In this document: piece after piece, positions 17,423 to 26,638 of the stretch
How positions within the stretch are numbered: position 1 is the first letter of the stretch
Layout: every line of letters begins with the position of its first letter
From: Burkholderiales bacterium
GTDB lineage: Bacteria > Pseudomonadota > Gammaproteobacteria > Burkholderiales > Methylophilaceae
NCBI GenBank assembly: GCA_030831475.1
Contig: JAURKY010000001.1
Coordinates: forward strand, 45,215 to 109,214
Direction of reading: 5' to 3'
Length of the DNA stretch: 64,000 bases
Translations under genes and position numbers: made by a program
Notes under the pieces: model-generated
What the model saw: the letters and a program-made list of their open reading frames with translations, nothing else
Told to the model about the DNA's origin: nothing
Database searches by the model: none

Positions 17423-18682
17423 TTATTTTTGTGGGATCAACTTTTCATTGGCGATCAGTTGATCAAATGTTTCACGTGACTTGATTTCGTAAAAGTGTTC
17501 ATCATCTACAATAACCTCACACGCTCTGGGACGTGAATTATAGTTTGAGCTCATACTCATGCCATAGGCTCCAGCATCAAGAACAGCTAGCATATCTCCT
17601 GTTTGAATAGATAATTTTCTATGTTTACCTAAGAAATCCCCTGTCTCACAAACGGGACCTACCACATCATAAGTGTCTTCATTTATATTATTATTTGGCG
17701 ATAAATTAATAATTTCGTGATAGGCATCATAAAGAGAGGGTCGCATAAGATCATTCATCGCGGCATCCACAATAGCAAAATTTTTAGTTTCACCACTCTT
17801 GAGATATTCAATTTTAGTAACTAGGATACCTGCTTTTCCAACGATGACCCTTCCAGGTTCAAAGATAATTTGAATTTGGCGATTACCTAAAACTGCCTTA
17901 ATAGCTTTTGCGTAATCACTAAAACTAGGTGGATTATCATCCATATAATCAATCCCAATACCACCGCCAATATCAATGTGCTCTAATTCAATACCTAATG
18001 AGTTTAATTGGTCATAGATATGAATGAGTTTTTTTAACGAATCAGTAAAAGGGGCTATTTCTATGATTTGCGAGCCAATATGGCAATCAATTCCCTTTAT
18101 TTGAATATGTGATAATTCTTTTGCTTGCCTGTATAACTCAATGGCTTCATTTTCAGCAACTCCAAATTTATTATCTTTCAATCCAGTGGATATATAAGGG
18201 TGCGTTTTAGCATCTACATTTGGATTTACTCTAATAGATATAGGTGCTTTTTTATCTAATTTTTGAGCAATGGATTGAATTTTTAATAGCTCTTGTTGTG
18301 ATTCAATATTAAAACTTAAAATCCCTTTCTCAATAGCAAGCTGAATTTCATCATGGGACTTTCCAATCCCAGAAAAAACTACTTTTTTTGGATCGCCCTT
18401 AGCCGCAATCACCCTTTTTAGTTCGCCCCCTGAGACGATATCGAAACCCAGACCTTGTTCAGCCATAAGATTTAAGATAGCGATATTAGAATTGGCTTTT
18501 ACTGCAAAACAGATTAGGGAATTTAATCCATCGAGAGATGAAGAAAAGTCTGAGATTTGGCTTAGGATCTGTTTTTTTGAATAAATGTATAAAGGTGTTT
18601 TATATTTTGCAACGACATCTAGAAGCTTGGTATTCTCGATGTAAAAATCATCACTTTTTTTATGAATAATTGATGAGCTCAT
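17423..18682 (-). CDS. lysA: Diaminopimelate decarboxylase
   Basis: 419 residues. LysA decarboxylates meso-diaminopimelate to L-lysine with PLP. Lys62 (F-A-V-K-A-N) forms the Schiff base. H-I-G-S-Q, the G-G-G-I-G-I phosphate-binding loop, E-P-G-R and the C-terminal C-E-T-G-D and D-A-G-A-Y motifs are all visible. lptM lies six bases upstream, the arrangement standard in Gram-negative bacteria, where the small lipoprotein gene precedes lysA or dapF. Confidence 0.97.
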   Translation of the reverse strand: MSSSIIHKKSDDFYIENTKLLDVVAKYKTPLYIYSKKQILSQISDFSSSLDGLNSLICFAVKANSNIAILNLMAEQGLGFDIVSGGELKRVIAAKGDPKKVVFSGIGKSHDEIQLAIEKGILSFNIESQQELLKIQSIAQKLDKKAPISIRVNPNVDAKTHPYISTGLKDNKFGVAENEAIELYRQAKELSHIQIKGIDCHIGSQIIEIAPFTDSLKKLIHIYDQLNSLGIELEHIDIGGGIGIDYMDDNPPSFSDYAKAIKAVLGNRQIQIIFEPGRVIVGKAGILVTKIEYLKSGETKNFAIVDAAMNDLMRPSLYDAYHEIINLSPNNNINEDTYDVVGPVCETGDFLGKHRKLSIQTGDMLAVLDAGAYGMSMSSNYNSRPRACEVIVDDEHFYEIKSRETFDQLIANEKLIPQK

Positions 18683-18688
18683 TTTATA

Positions 18689-18838
18689 TTAAGCAACCTT
18701 ATTTTCTTGAGGAGTAAAATTATCTTCAAGCTTGCTGTCTTGAGGATATTTTTCCTCAGGTATGTATAAGGGTCCTTTGGTGCCACATCCTGAGATAAAG
18801 ATTATGGCTGACAAACAAATATAAATTAAATTTTTCAT
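18689..18838 (-). CDS. lptM: LPS translocon maturation chaperone lipoprotein LptM
   Basis: A 49-residue lipoprotein in the gap before lysA. The signal M-K-N-L-I-Y-I-C, hydrophobic core and lipobox I-S-G-C lead directly into G-T-K-G-P-L-Y-I-P, which matches the diagnostic C-G-x-K-G-P-L-Y-x-P pattern of the YifL/LptM family. The remainder is short, acidic and disordered. LptM is reported to mimic LPS at the LptDE translocon and promote correct LptD disulfide formation. The gene sits six bases before lysA, its usual neighbour. Confidence 0.92.
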   Translation of the reverse strand: MKNLIYICLSAIIFISGCGTKGPLYIPEEKYPQDSKLEDNFTPQENKVA

Positions 18839-18863
18839 AACGCCATTTTACATGATAAAAACT

Positions 18864-19373
18864 TTACTTTTTTTGCTTTAAAAGCAAAAAAGTTATAAAG
18901 CCATTTATAACTCCAAAGATCAGGGCTGATAATAAAAAGAAGGGTAATAAGGTATAAATACCATCATCAGGCACAATCCAAAGTCTTACTAATATGAATT
19001 GACCCATGATATGTGCGAATGAAGCCCAAAGGCTTAAACTAATAACTCCAAAAAATTTTCCATAAAAATTTTTAAGAAGAAATAAAATAAGTAGGCTTGA
19101 AATTCCACCTAAAAAGCTTAAAAAAAAGGTGGGTGATAGAAAACTACCAAGCAAAATACTGCTAATAAAAATTCGAATGATGGAGACCCAAAAAGCAGTA
19201 TAAAAACCAAATGAAATCAGGGCGTACAGGGTTATGATATTTGCAATACCTGGCTTAACCCCTGGAATAGGGGATGGGAAAAAAAATTCAATCATCGATA
19301 AAATAATGGCGACTGCTGCAAGCTTAGCTATTCGATGATCATCTTGTGAAGGTTTAATAATTTGTTGAGTCAT
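18864..19373 (-). CDS. Gx transporter family membrane protein
   Basis: About 169 residues with five or six membrane helices. The conserved F-P-S-P-I-P-G-V-K-P-G-I-A-N-I-I segment near residue 35 is the signature of PF07456 (Gx transporter family, once named heptaprenyl diphosphate synthase component I), which resembles ECF S-components and is thought to move a small molecule across the inner membrane. The start is uncertain: the ATG at 19373 has no clear ribosome site, while a TTG at 19391 has AAGGA upstream. Both overlap the preceding NusG-II gene. Together with that gene and apbE it forms a trio seen in flavin-linked extracytoplasmic redox loci. Confidence 0.8.
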   Translation of the reverse strand: MTQQIIKPSQDDHRIAKLAAVAIILSMIEFFFPSPIPGVKPGIANIITLYALISFGFYTAFWVSIIRIFISSILLGSFLSPTFFLSFLGGISSLLILFLLKNFYGKFFGVISLSLWASFAHIMGQFILVRLWIVPDDGIYTLLPFFLLSALIFGVINGFITFLLLKQKK

Positions 19374-19728
19374 AAGGTTTATTTTTACCAATAATGCTAA
19401 TCCTTATCTCATTGGGAATGCATACAATCGTTTCATTTATTTTATTAATCCAGCCATGATGAATACAATACTTTTTGTTGCATGGAGATTCTTTAATTCT
19501 TGCTTTTTTGTTGTGAATAATTATTTCAGTTAAACCCAAGGGCCCACTAAATTTTTTTTGAATATCATGTTCCAAATTAAAAATAGTAGACTCATTATTC
19601 GTTTCAATTTCTAAAAATTCGCCTGTAGGTAAATTAATTAGTTTAATAAAAAGAAGCGTGACTAAAGCCATGAAAAAAAGAATCGTTAATACATCACCAA
19701 GCTTGACCGAATTAATAAATTTTGACAT
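19354..19728 (-). CDS. NusG domain II-containing membrane-anchored protein
   Basis: About 124 residues: one N-terminal membrane helix (about 12-32), then a periplasmic beta domain. The motif S-P-C-N-K-K-Y-C-I-H-H-G-W-I, with two cysteines, is typical of the exported NusG-domain-II family (PF07009); despite the name it is not a transcription factor. The ATG at 19728 is chosen; a GTG at 19743 is possible. It overlaps apbE upstream by 17 bases and the Gx-family gene downstream by 20 bases, so the three are probably translated as a unit. Its biochemical role is unknown; its company suggests periplasmic redox or flavin chemistry. Confidence 0.82.
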   Translation of the reverse strand: MSKFINSVKLGDVLTILFFMALVTLLFIKLINLPTGEFLEIETNNESTIFNLEHDIQKKFSGPLGLTEIIIHNKKARIKESPCNKKYCIHHGWINKINETIVCIPNEIRISIIGKNKPYDSTNY

Positions 19729-20749
19729 TTTTTTCTTTATCACCTAGCCATTCAATATGTTTATTCATTTCTTGGCTGATCATTATTTCTCCATTTTCTA
19801 AAATAATTAAAAAATAATTGATTTGAAGTTGATTGGCCAGTTTTACTTTGTCTTCTTTAGGAGATAAATAAATAGGTTTTGATAAAACGTCTGATAGGAC
19901 CTCAGAATTTTCTTTGGGTGGAATAATAATCGTAGCGGATTGGGTATGATCTACAGGGTAACCCGTAAAAGGATTAATTAAATGAGAGTACCTTTTATTG
20001 TTTGAGATAAAGTAGCGTTGATAGTCACCTGAAGTCCCAATAGACCAACCAGGCTTTAATTCAATACTTGCAAATGCTATATTTTCTCGAGGATGTTGAA
20101 TGCCGACCTTCCAAAATTGCTTCCCTTTTTTACCCATAGCAAGAATATTTCCACCAATATTGATAAGTGCGTTGGAAATTTGATTAGCTTCCAATATTTT
20201 TTTTGCCCTTTTAAGGGCATAGCCCTTCGCATAACCACCCAGATCAATTTGTATGTTGGGGTTTTCACTTCTTAACATACTGTTTTCAATGATAACTTGG
20301 TTCATTTTGGGTGGATTCTTGATTAGATCTAAGATATCTGCCCCGTTTGGAATTTTTTGCCCAGGTACATCAGAATGGAAGCCCCATAGCTGAACTAATT
20401 TTCCAATAGCTGGATTAAACCAACCCTTGGTTGATTTATATAATTGAACATTATCTTGAATGATTTGAATTAATTCAGGATCATCAATGTCATGCCAGCG
20501 ATTTTGTTTGATTGATTCATTTATATTACTGATTGCACTTGTTTTCCAGGGATGCAAATAAGTATGCAGGTGATGAAAATCATTAAAGATTAAATTGCTA
20601 ACATGGTCAGCATTTTGTTTAGTTTCGCCATAAATCTTTATGTCGACAATGGTTCCAAATATATAATCTTTATTTTGAGTTATTTGGTTGTCAGAACAGC
20701 CCATTAAGAAAAGAAGAAAAATAAGAACAACATTATTAAGATAATTCAT
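19712..20749 (-). CDS. apbE: FAD:protein FMN transferase ApbE
   Basis: 345 residues. ApbE moves FMN from FAD onto a Thr or Ser of target proteins in the periplasm. A lipoprotein signal is present (hydrophobic core, then L-M-G-C with Cys18). The flavin-binding I-D-L-G-G-Y-A-K-G-Y-A and the later G-T-S-G-D-Y-Q-R-Y and H-L-I-N-P-F-T-G-Y-P motifs are the family signature, including the metal-binding region. The ATG at 20749 is used because the signal begins there. It overlaps gshB by 14 bases. No Rnf, Nqr or NosR target gene is in the window, so its substrate protein must be elsewhere unless it is the neighbouring NusG-II protein, where I see no standard acceptor motif. Confidence 0.94.
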   Translation of the reverse strand: MNYLNNVVLIFLLFLMGCSDNQITQNKDYIFGTIVDIKIYGETKQNADHVSNLIFNDFHHLHTYLHPWKTSAISNINESIKQNRWHDIDDPELIQIIQDNVQLYKSTKGWFNPAIGKLVQLWGFHSDVPGQKIPNGADILDLIKNPPKMNQVIIENSMLRSENPNIQIDLGGYAKGYALKRAKKILEANQISNALINIGGNILAMGKKGKQFWKVGIQHPRENIAFASIELKPGWSIGTSGDYQRYFISNNKRYSHLINPFTGYPVDHTQSATIIIPPKENSEVLSDVLSKPIYLSPKEDKVKLANQLQINYFLIILENGEIMISQEMNKHIEWLGDKEKNVKIY

Positions 20750-21653
20750 TAATAATGATTTCCTCAATATTCATATTTGCTTGGCTTGCAATTTCTACCA
20801 GCCCAGTGGGGCTGGTCACATTAATCTCCGTCAGGTAATTCCCAATAACATCAATACCTACAAAATTAAGATTATTTTCTAGTAAGAATGATTTAATGGT
20901 TTTTATGATTTCTAGATCTCTCTTTGTTAGTTTTTTTAGGATTCCTTTGCCACCTTTAGCAAGATTGGCTCTCACCTCATTCTTTTGAGGAACCCTTAAC
21001 AATGCGTATGGCAGGGGATTACCATTTAGCACAATGATTCTTTTATCACCTTGCTTGATTTCTTTAATAAATTTTTGGACCATGATTTGTCTTAAACCAT
21101 TATTGGTCATTAATTCAAGTATCACATTGATATTTGGATCATTGGGTTTTAATAAAAAAATGCCATTACCTGCCATGTCATGAATGGGTTTTAAGATCAC
21201 TTTTTTATATTTTTTTATAAAATTTTTAATATCACTGGTCGAATTAGATACCAATGTCGGTGTAATAAGTTTTCTGAAATTGAGTATGGACAGCTTTTCA
21301 TTAAAATTTCTAATGGCAGAGGGTGAGTTGATTAATTCTGAATGCTTATGCTGCTCCAAAAGGTATGAAAGATTAAGGTAGTTGGCATCAAAAGGGGGAT
21401 CTACTCTGATAAAAATTTTTTTAAAAAAGTTAAGTGATTTTTTTTCACATTCATCGTACATAACCTTATCTGTTATTTTTTTGATTTTAAAAACTTCAGC
21501 AGAAAGATTACCTGTCTCCTTTAGGGAAATACCTCCAGGGGTAGCAAAATACACATTTAGTTTTTTCTTTAAAAAAGTTTTCATTAAAAAAAGGGAAGTA
21601 TCTTTTTTTATTTTTAATTGTTCGATTGGGTCGATGATAAAAAGGTAGTTCAT
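20736..21653 (-). CDS. gshB: Glutathione synthetase
   Basis: 305 residues, slightly shorter than E. coli GshB (316). It adds glycine to gamma-glutamylcysteine in an ATP-grasp reaction. The start M-N-Y-L-F-I-I-D-P, the R-V-D-P-P-F-D substrate motif, the ATP-grasp lysine segment I-L-K-P-I-H-D-M-A-G-N-G and the C-terminal E-I-N-V-T-S-P-T-G motif are present. It overlaps gshA by four bases, so both steps of glutathione synthesis are in one operon. Glutathione also serves formaldehyde handling in some methylotrophs, but no such gene is nearby. Confidence 0.96.
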   Translation of the reverse strand: MNYLFIIDPIEQLKIKKDTSLFLMKTFLKKKLNVYFATPGGISLKETGNLSAEVFKIKKITDKVMYDECEKKSLNFFKKIFIRVDPPFDANYLNLSYLLEQHKHSELINSPSAIRNFNEKLSILNFRKLITPTLVSNSTSDIKNFIKKYKKVILKPIHDMAGNGIFLLKPNDPNINVILELMTNNGLRQIMVQKFIKEIKQGDKRIIVLNGNPLPYALLRVPQKNEVRANLAKGGKGILKKLTKRDLEIIKTIKSFLLENNLNFVGIDVIGNYLTEINVTSPTGLVEIASQANMNIEEIIINELS

Positions 21654-22933
21654 GATGCATCCTTAATTTCACGTGCAGCAGCAATCAAAGCTAATCGAGC
21701 TACAACACCGTAAGCATAAAATCGATTAGCCTCATCATCACACGGCCTTCCTTGATCAGGCATAAGGCATGATGTTTCAAAAGGTTGGGGAATAAAGTGC
21801 ATACCAGGCGAATTGAGGTTTTCATCTTTTTCTTTGTTGGTGTGAACCCTATAAAAACCACCAATCACAAAGTGATCTATCATGTAAACAACTGGTTCAG
21901 TCACTGCACCATTAATGCTTTCTTCTGTGTGAATACCTTCTTGGATAATGATTTCAGAAACCTCATTTCCTTCTTTGATGACAGACATTTTATTTCTTTT
22001 TTTTCGATTAAGACTTCTTACATCGTCTGGATGCTTAGCGATCATAATACCCATGCCATAGGTACCTGCATCGGCTTTAATGACAACATAAGGATCATGT
22101 TTAATATGATATTGATTATATTTTTGCTGAATCTTTTTAAGAAGTTCTTCAACTTTATTAGCAAGATCCTCTTCACCCTCACGCTCATGAAAATTAATAT
22201 TTTTTTGATGATTAAAGAGAGGATTTATCAGCCATGGGTCACAATGGGCAAAGTCACAAAATTCTTCAACGACTTGATCATAAAACTTGAAGTGATTTGA
22301 TTTTCTTCTTGTTTTCCAGCCGGCAACTATAGGGGGGATAATCGTCTGTTTTGTATTTTTTAAAATCTCTGGAGCACCTAATGATAAATCATTATTTAGT
22401 AAGATGGCGCATGGCCTAAAAGAGGTGCCGTCCGGATTTCTAATTAAAAGAGTTTCATCTTGATTAATCAGTGGCTCAATATCTATCGATTTATTATCAC
22501 TAATTGCTAAGGTCGTGAGTTCCTTAATATCTGGATTGATGGATCCAAAGCGAACTTCAAGCCCAGCTTTCTCAAGAATTAATCGTAAATGAAATAGGTT
22601 ATCTAAATAAAATAAATTACGTGTGTGGTTTTCAGGCACGATAATAATTTTTTTTGCCTCAGGACAGACTTTTTCTATGGCAACGGTTGCAGCTTGGATG
22701 TTGAGTGGAATAAAGGTTGGGCAAAGGTTATTGAACCCACCTGGGAAAAGATTGGTATCCACTGGAGCAAGCTTAAAGCCAGAATTTCTAAGATCGACGG
22801 ATGCATAAAAGGGTGCATCAAAATGAGACCATTGTGAGCGAAACCATTGCTCTACATCACACCCATGGTTGACAATAAAATTTTCTAACTTAAATAGCTC
22901 TGGAGTAAGCGGGTTATTTAAATTTGGGATCAC
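21650..22933 (-). CDS. gshA: Glutamate--cysteine ligase (PF08886 type)
   Basis: 427 residues. It makes gamma-glutamylcysteine, the first step of glutathione synthesis. The sequence belongs to the proteobacterial GshA family distinct from the E. coli enzyme: [42 protein letters not shown] and Y-R-V-H-T are visible. It overlaps lipA upstream and gshB downstream by four bases each, which couples lipoate and glutathione genes in one message. Confidence 0.95.
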   Translation of the reverse strand: MIPNLNNPLTPELFKLENFIVNHGCDVEQWFRSQWSHFDAPFYASVDLRNSGFKLAPVDTNLFPGGFNNLCPTFIPLNIQAATVAIEKVCPEAKKIIIVPENHTRNLFYLDNLFHLRLILEKAGLEVRFGSINPDIKELTTLAISDNKSIDIEPLINQDETLLIRNPDGTSFRPCAILLNNDLSLGAPEILKNTKQTIIPPIVAGWKTRRKSNHFKFYDQVVEEFCDFAHCDPWLINPLFNHQKNINFHEREGEEDLANKVEELLKKIQQKYNQYHIKHDPYVVIKADAGTYGMGIMIAKHPDDVRSLNRKKRNKMSVIKEGNEVSEIIIQEGIHTEESINGAVTEPVVYMIDHFVIGGFYRVHTNKEKDENLNSPGMHFIPQPFETSCLMPDQGRPCDDEANRFYAYGVVARLALIAAAREIKDAS

Positions 22934-23871
22934 AAACTTTCTCCAAGTGCTTGTTTGTCTGCATGATAACTGCTTCTTACCATGGGCGCACTGGCTACTG
23001 ATTGAAAGCCCATTTTAAGTGCATCTTGTCTTAATGATTCAAATTCATCTGGATTTAAATACCTCTCGACAGGCAAATGATGAATGGTAGGCTGGAGGTA
23101 TTGCCCCATAGTCACCATATCAACTTGGTGTTTTTTTAGGTCCTCTAACACTTCAATAATTTCCTCATAGCTCTCACCCAAGCCGAGCATTAGTCCTGAC
23201 TTGGTTGGAATCTCGGGAAATTTATCTTTAAAATCTTTCAATAAATTTAAGGAGTGTTGGTAGTCAGATCCTGGCCTTACTTTTTTGTAGAGTCTTGGAA
23301 TCGTCTCAAGGTTGTGGTTAAAGACATCGGGTGGCTGAGTTATTAAGATATCAATGGCCTTGTTCATTCGACCCCTAAAGTCAGGCACTAGAATTTCAAT
23401 CTTTATTCTTGGATTTTTTTCACGAATCATTTTTATGCAATCGGCAAAATGCTGAGCACCCCCATCCCTTAAATCATCACGATCAACACTGGTCATCACG
23501 ACATATTTAAGACCTAGTTTTGAAATTGCTTCGGCTAGATGTTTTGGTTCATTTTCATCGACAGACTCAGGTCTGCCATGGGCAACATCGCAAAAGGGAC
23601 ATCTTCTGGTACAAATGTCACCTAAAATCATGAAGGTTGCAATGCCATGACTAAAACATTCGCCAATGTTTGGACAGCTTGCCTCCTCGCAAACACTATT
23701 GAGATTATTTTTTTGGATGAGCTGCTTTAGTTTTTTATATTCTTCAGCAACTGGGAGCTGCATCTTGATCCAGCTTGGCTTTTCAATTTTAGGCTTGGGA
23801 ACGATTTTAATCGGTATTCTCGATGTCTTATCATAGCCCGTTTGTTTTTTTTGTAATTCTATTTTTTTCAT
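22930..23871 (-). CDS. lipA: Lipoyl synthase
   Basis: 313 residues. This radical-SAM enzyme inserts two sulfurs into protein-bound octanoyl groups. The auxiliary cluster ligands Cys61, Cys66 and Cys72 ([12 protein letters not shown]) and the radical-SAM CxxxCxxC ligands Cys87, Cys91 and Cys94 (C-T-R-R-C-P-F-C) are in place, and the C-terminal R-S-S-Y-H motif holds the third-cluster serine. It overlaps lipB upstream by four bases; LipB supplies its substrate. Confidence 0.97.
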   Translation of the reverse strand: MKKIELQKKQTGYDKTSRIPIKIVPKPKIEKPSWIKMQLPVAEEYKKLKQLIQKNNLNSVCEEASCPNIGECFSHGIATFMILGDICTRRCPFCDVAHGRPESVDENEPKHLAEAISKLGLKYVVMTSVDRDDLRDGGAQHFADCIKMIREKNPRIKIEILVPDFRGRMNKAIDILITQPPDVFNHNLETIPRLYKKVRPGSDYQHSLNLLKDFKDKFPEIPTKSGLMLGLGESYEEIIEVLEDLKKHQVDMVTMGQYLQPTIHHLPVERYLNPDEFESLRQDALKMGFQSVASAPMVRSSYHADKQALGESL

Positions 23872-24476
23872 ATTGCTCTTAATGATGAAGTTAAAGCTTC
23901 GAGTATTTTTTTAGCTGAGTCATCAAGATTATACTCTCTATTAAAATCTGCTAATTGAGCCATTTCTAAATTTTTATAACCACAAGGATCAATCAATTTA
24001 AAGGGACTCAGATCCATATCAATATTAAAACTTAACCCATGATAGATAAAATTATTTTTGAGCCTTAAACCAACTGAGGCTATTTTTTTTTCTTCAACAT
24101 AAACCCCTGGCGCATCTTTCTTGGCATAACTTTTTATACCTAATGTTTTAAGGAAATAAATAACAGATGCTTCTAGAGCGGTGACTAGATTTCTGATACT
24201 TAAATTTTTATTTTTGTAATTAATTAAGAGGTAAATAATAAGCTGTCCGGGCCCATGGTAGGTAATCTTCCCTCCGCGGTCGACAAAGACACATGGAATC
24301 TTTGAATGTTTAGGTAGTTTTAGATCTTTTTTATTAAGACCAATGGTATAAACTGGATGATGTTCAGTGACCCAAATTTCATCATGATCTGGGTTGGATA
24401 AAATAAAATCTTTCATACCCAGCCATGTAGTTTCGTAGTCTGTTAGACCTAGGTGTTTAATGATGGGATCACTCAT
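23868..24476 (-). CDS. lipB: Lipoyl(octanoyl) transferase
   Basis: 202 residues. LipB transfers octanoate from acyl carrier protein to lipoyl domains. The Cys165 (I-D-P-C-G-Y-K-N-L) and Lys131 (E-K-K-I-A-S-V-G) catalytic pair, the [12 protein letters not shown] signature and Y-H-G-L-S-F-N are present. It starts directly after the DUF493 gene and overlaps lipA by four bases. Confidence 0.96.
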   Translation of the reverse strand: MSDPIIKHLGLTDYETTWLGMKDFILSNPDHDEIWVTEHHPVYTIGLNKKDLKLPKHSKIPCVFVDRGGKITYHGPGQLIIYLLINYKNKNLSIRNLVTALEASVIYFLKTLGIKSYAKKDAPGVYVEEKKIASVGLRLKNNFIYHGLSFNIDMDLSPFKLIDPCGYKNLEMAQLADFNREYNLDDSAKKILEALTSSLRAI

Positions 24477-24746
24477 TTAAATAACAAATTGTGTTTGAGG
24501 GTGACCTGAGAGATCAATGTAGATTTTATCGAGCTGCTCTTTGGTTTCAACGAAAACATTGCATGTGAGGCTGATGTATTTTCCATTGCTACTGCCCCTC
24601 ATTTCAATTTTAGTCGCATCAAAACTTTCAACATGTTGATTAATAATGGTGATAACAATACTTGAGAACTCGTCTGACATTTTTCCAATCACTTTAATGG
24701 GAAAGTAGCAGGGAAATTCAATTAATTCGTTTTCATTGTCCGCCAT
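24477..24746 (-). CDS. ybeD: DUF493 (YbeD) family protein
   Basis: 89 residues with the ferredoxin-like alpha/beta pattern of DUF493: F-P-C-Y-F-P-I-K-V-I-G near the start, the G-S-S-N-G-K-Y-I-S-L-T strand, and the C-terminal D-L-S-G-H-P. The fold resembles the regulatory ACT-like domain of some enzymes, and the gene is nearly always beside lipB; its own function remains unclear. It abuts lipB and lies three bases after rlpA. The dacA gene that often sits between rlpA and this gene is absent. Confidence 0.92.
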   Translation of the reverse strand: MADNENELIEFPCYFPIKVIGKMSDEFSSIVITIINQHVESFDATKIEMRGSSNGKYISLTCNVFVETKEQLDKIYIDLSGHPQTQFVI

Positions 24747-24749
24747 AGT

Positions 24750-25544
24750 TTAATTAATGATGATGCTATTTAAATTAAGCTGAATATCGATGATTGATTT
24801 TACCTCTTCAGCTTGTGAAAGATCATCAAACGGACCTAGCCAAACATGAAAATTATTATTTTTATTCACGATAGTAATTTCTTCAACGAGATTTAGTTTA
24901 AGTAGCTCAATCTTGCTTTGAAGGTTTTTTGCATTGTCATTTAATGAGAACACCCCGGCTTGTAGCATGATGTTTTGCATTTCTTGACTAAATTTTGGGT
25001 TGATGACTTCTATTTCAACCAGCTCACTTCCTTTTTCGATGATATCTAATTTATGGGCTGCTGCATAAGAAAGATCAATGATACGCTCACGAAGAAAAGG
25101 CCCACGATCATTCACTCTGATGATGACGGATCGCTTATTTTTTAGGTTGGTCACTTTGACATAGCAAGGTAAAGGTAAGGTTTTATGAGCACCTGTCATT
25201 TTATACATATCATAAATTTCACCTATAGATGTTTTGTTGCCATGGTATTTTTTGCCATACCATGATGCATACCCTTTTTCTTTAAAAGGCTTTAACTCTC
25301 TCATTGGGTAATATGTTTCACCTAAGGCTTCGTAAGGCCGGCTTGCTCTTTCATATAAGGGCTCATCTTTAGGAACAGCATCGGGAATTTCATCCAAATT
25401 TTTAGGTACGTTCTTTTGTGGCCCATCATCGAGATAGTAGGCTCCTTTATTATCCTCTAAAGGTTCATTAGTTTTTTCATCAATGATGATGCTTTGACAA
25501 CCTGATAAAAGAATGATGAAAATAAAAAATAGATACTTAAACAT
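24750..25544 (-). CDS. rlpA: Septal ring lytic transglycosylase RlpA family lipoprotein
   Basis: 264 residues. A lipobox (L-L-S-G-C, Cys16), a DPBB domain (about 88-180: Y-A-S-W-Y-G-K-K-Y-H-G, M-T-G-A-H-K-T-L-P, V-N-D-R-G-P-F) and a C-terminal SPOR-like domain (about 185-260: Q-A-G-V-F-S, then W-L-G-P-F-D) are visible. In Pseudomonas, RlpA cleaves denuded glycan strands at the septum, with key Asp/His residues conserved here (V-N-D-R and A-H-K). The usual T-A-S-G-E in the DPBB domain reads T-S-I-G-E. Its start overlaps rodA by one base. Confidence 0.93.
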   Translation of the reverse strand: MFKYLFFIFIILLSGCQSIIIDEKTNEPLEDNKGAYYLDDGPQKNVPKNLDEIPDAVPKDEPLYERASRPYEALGETYYPMRELKPFKEKGYASWYGKKYHGNKTSIGEIYDMYKMTGAHKTLPLPCYVKVTNLKNKRSVIIRVNDRGPFLRERIIDLSYAAAHKLDIIEKGSELVEIEVINPKFSQEMQNIMLQAGVFSLNDNAKNLQSKIELLKLNLVEEITIVNKNNNFHVWLGPFDDLSQAEEVKSIIDIQLNLNSIIIN

Positions 25545-26638
25545 TAATTAGCAATCAGCGTTTTATTTATATATAAATTCATAATGATACCTATGCTGAT
25601 GAGGGATACAACCATGGATGTCCCACCATAACTAAAGAAAGGTAGAGGAACTCCCACAATTGGAAGAAGTCCTGAAATCATTCCTAAGTTGATGATTAGG
25701 CCCAGAAAAATTGAGACAATTAAACCTAAGCTTAGAAGCCGGCTAAACGTATCTTGCATCCTTGAAATCATAAAATTACATCTTAAAAGAAAGAGGAAAT
25801 AAATACTTAAAATAGCTATGACACCGATGAAGCCAAACTCCTCAGAGAACACTGCAAAAATAAAGTCAGTGGATGCCTCTGGTAAAAATTCTAAAAAAGT
25901 TTGTTGAGCATTGTTCCAACCTTTGCCGATAAGCCCACCAGATCCAAGCGCAATCATCGACTGAATGGTTTGATAACCTGATCCTAATGCATCACTGAAA
26001 GGATCAAACATCGTGAGGATTCGAGATTGTTGATAACTTTCTAGGCTATTCCAAATAAACGGTGATGATAGCAACAATATGATCACACCCCATCCAATGA
26101 GCTTAATAGATAGCCCTGCACAGAAGATAATACTCAAAGCAATAAAGCTGATCATGAGCGCAGTCCCTAAGTCAGGCTGGATTAAGATCAGCATAAAAGG
26201 AATTAAAATGATTAAAATCGCTACTATATGAGTTTTCCATGAAATTTTTGACTCATTGATGTGGTAGAGCCATGCTAGAGCTAGGGGTAAAGTCACCTTC
26301 AATAATTCTGAGGGTTGGAATTTCATCAACCCTAAATTCAACCACCTTTGCGAGCCATTCACCTCATAGCCAAAAAACTGAACGAGTACTAATAGAAATA
26401 AACTTAACAAATAGATAAGCGGGGCTAATGAAAATATTTTTTTTGGGTCAGATAAAATAATCAATAACATGCTACTCACTCCAACAAATATATTGATAAG
26501 TTGAGCCATGATGATTGATTGAGCTAATTTTTCTGAGCTTGCTACAGTAAAAAGTCCGACAATGATGATAAGACACAAAAGTCCTATGAGGAGCTGATCA
26601 ATTTTTTTTAGTTTGATAATTAAATTGGTTATGTCCAA
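25544..26638 (-). CDS. rodA: Rod shape-determining peptidoglycan polymerase RodA
   Basis: 364 residues with about ten membrane helices, a SEDS-family glycosyltransferase that polymerises lipid II with PBP2 in the elongasome. Signatures include V-N-G-S-Q-R-W-L, the Q-P-S-E-L-L-K motif, Q-P-D-L-G-T-A and F-A-V-F-S-E-E-F-G with the catalytic-region acidic residues, and F-F-S-Y-G-G-T-S near the end. It begins on the base after the mrdA stop and overlaps rlpA by one base. Confidence 0.96.
   Translation of the reverse strand: MDITNLIIKLKKIDQLLIGLLCLIIIVGLFTVASSEKLAQSIIMAQLINIFVGVSSMLLIILSDPKKIFSLAPLIYLLSLFLLVLVQFFGYEVNGSQRWLNLGLMKFQPSELLKVTLPLALAWLYHINESKISWKTHIVAILIILIPFMLILIQPDLGTALMISFIALSIIFCAGLSIKLIGWGVIILLLSSPFIWNSLESYQQSRILTMFDPFSDALGSGYQTIQSMIALGSGGLIGKGWNNAQQTFLEFLPEASTDFIFAVFSEEFGFIGVIAILSIYFLFLLRCNFMISRMQDTFSRLLSLGLIVSIFLGLIINLGMISGLLPIVGVPLPFFSYGGTSMVVSLISIGIIMNLYINKTLIAN

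Noticed and set aside
19354..19728. Transcription factor NusG
   Set aside because: The protein has a membrane anchor and the cysteine-containing exported NusG-II pattern, and lacks the NGN and KOW domains of transcription NusG.
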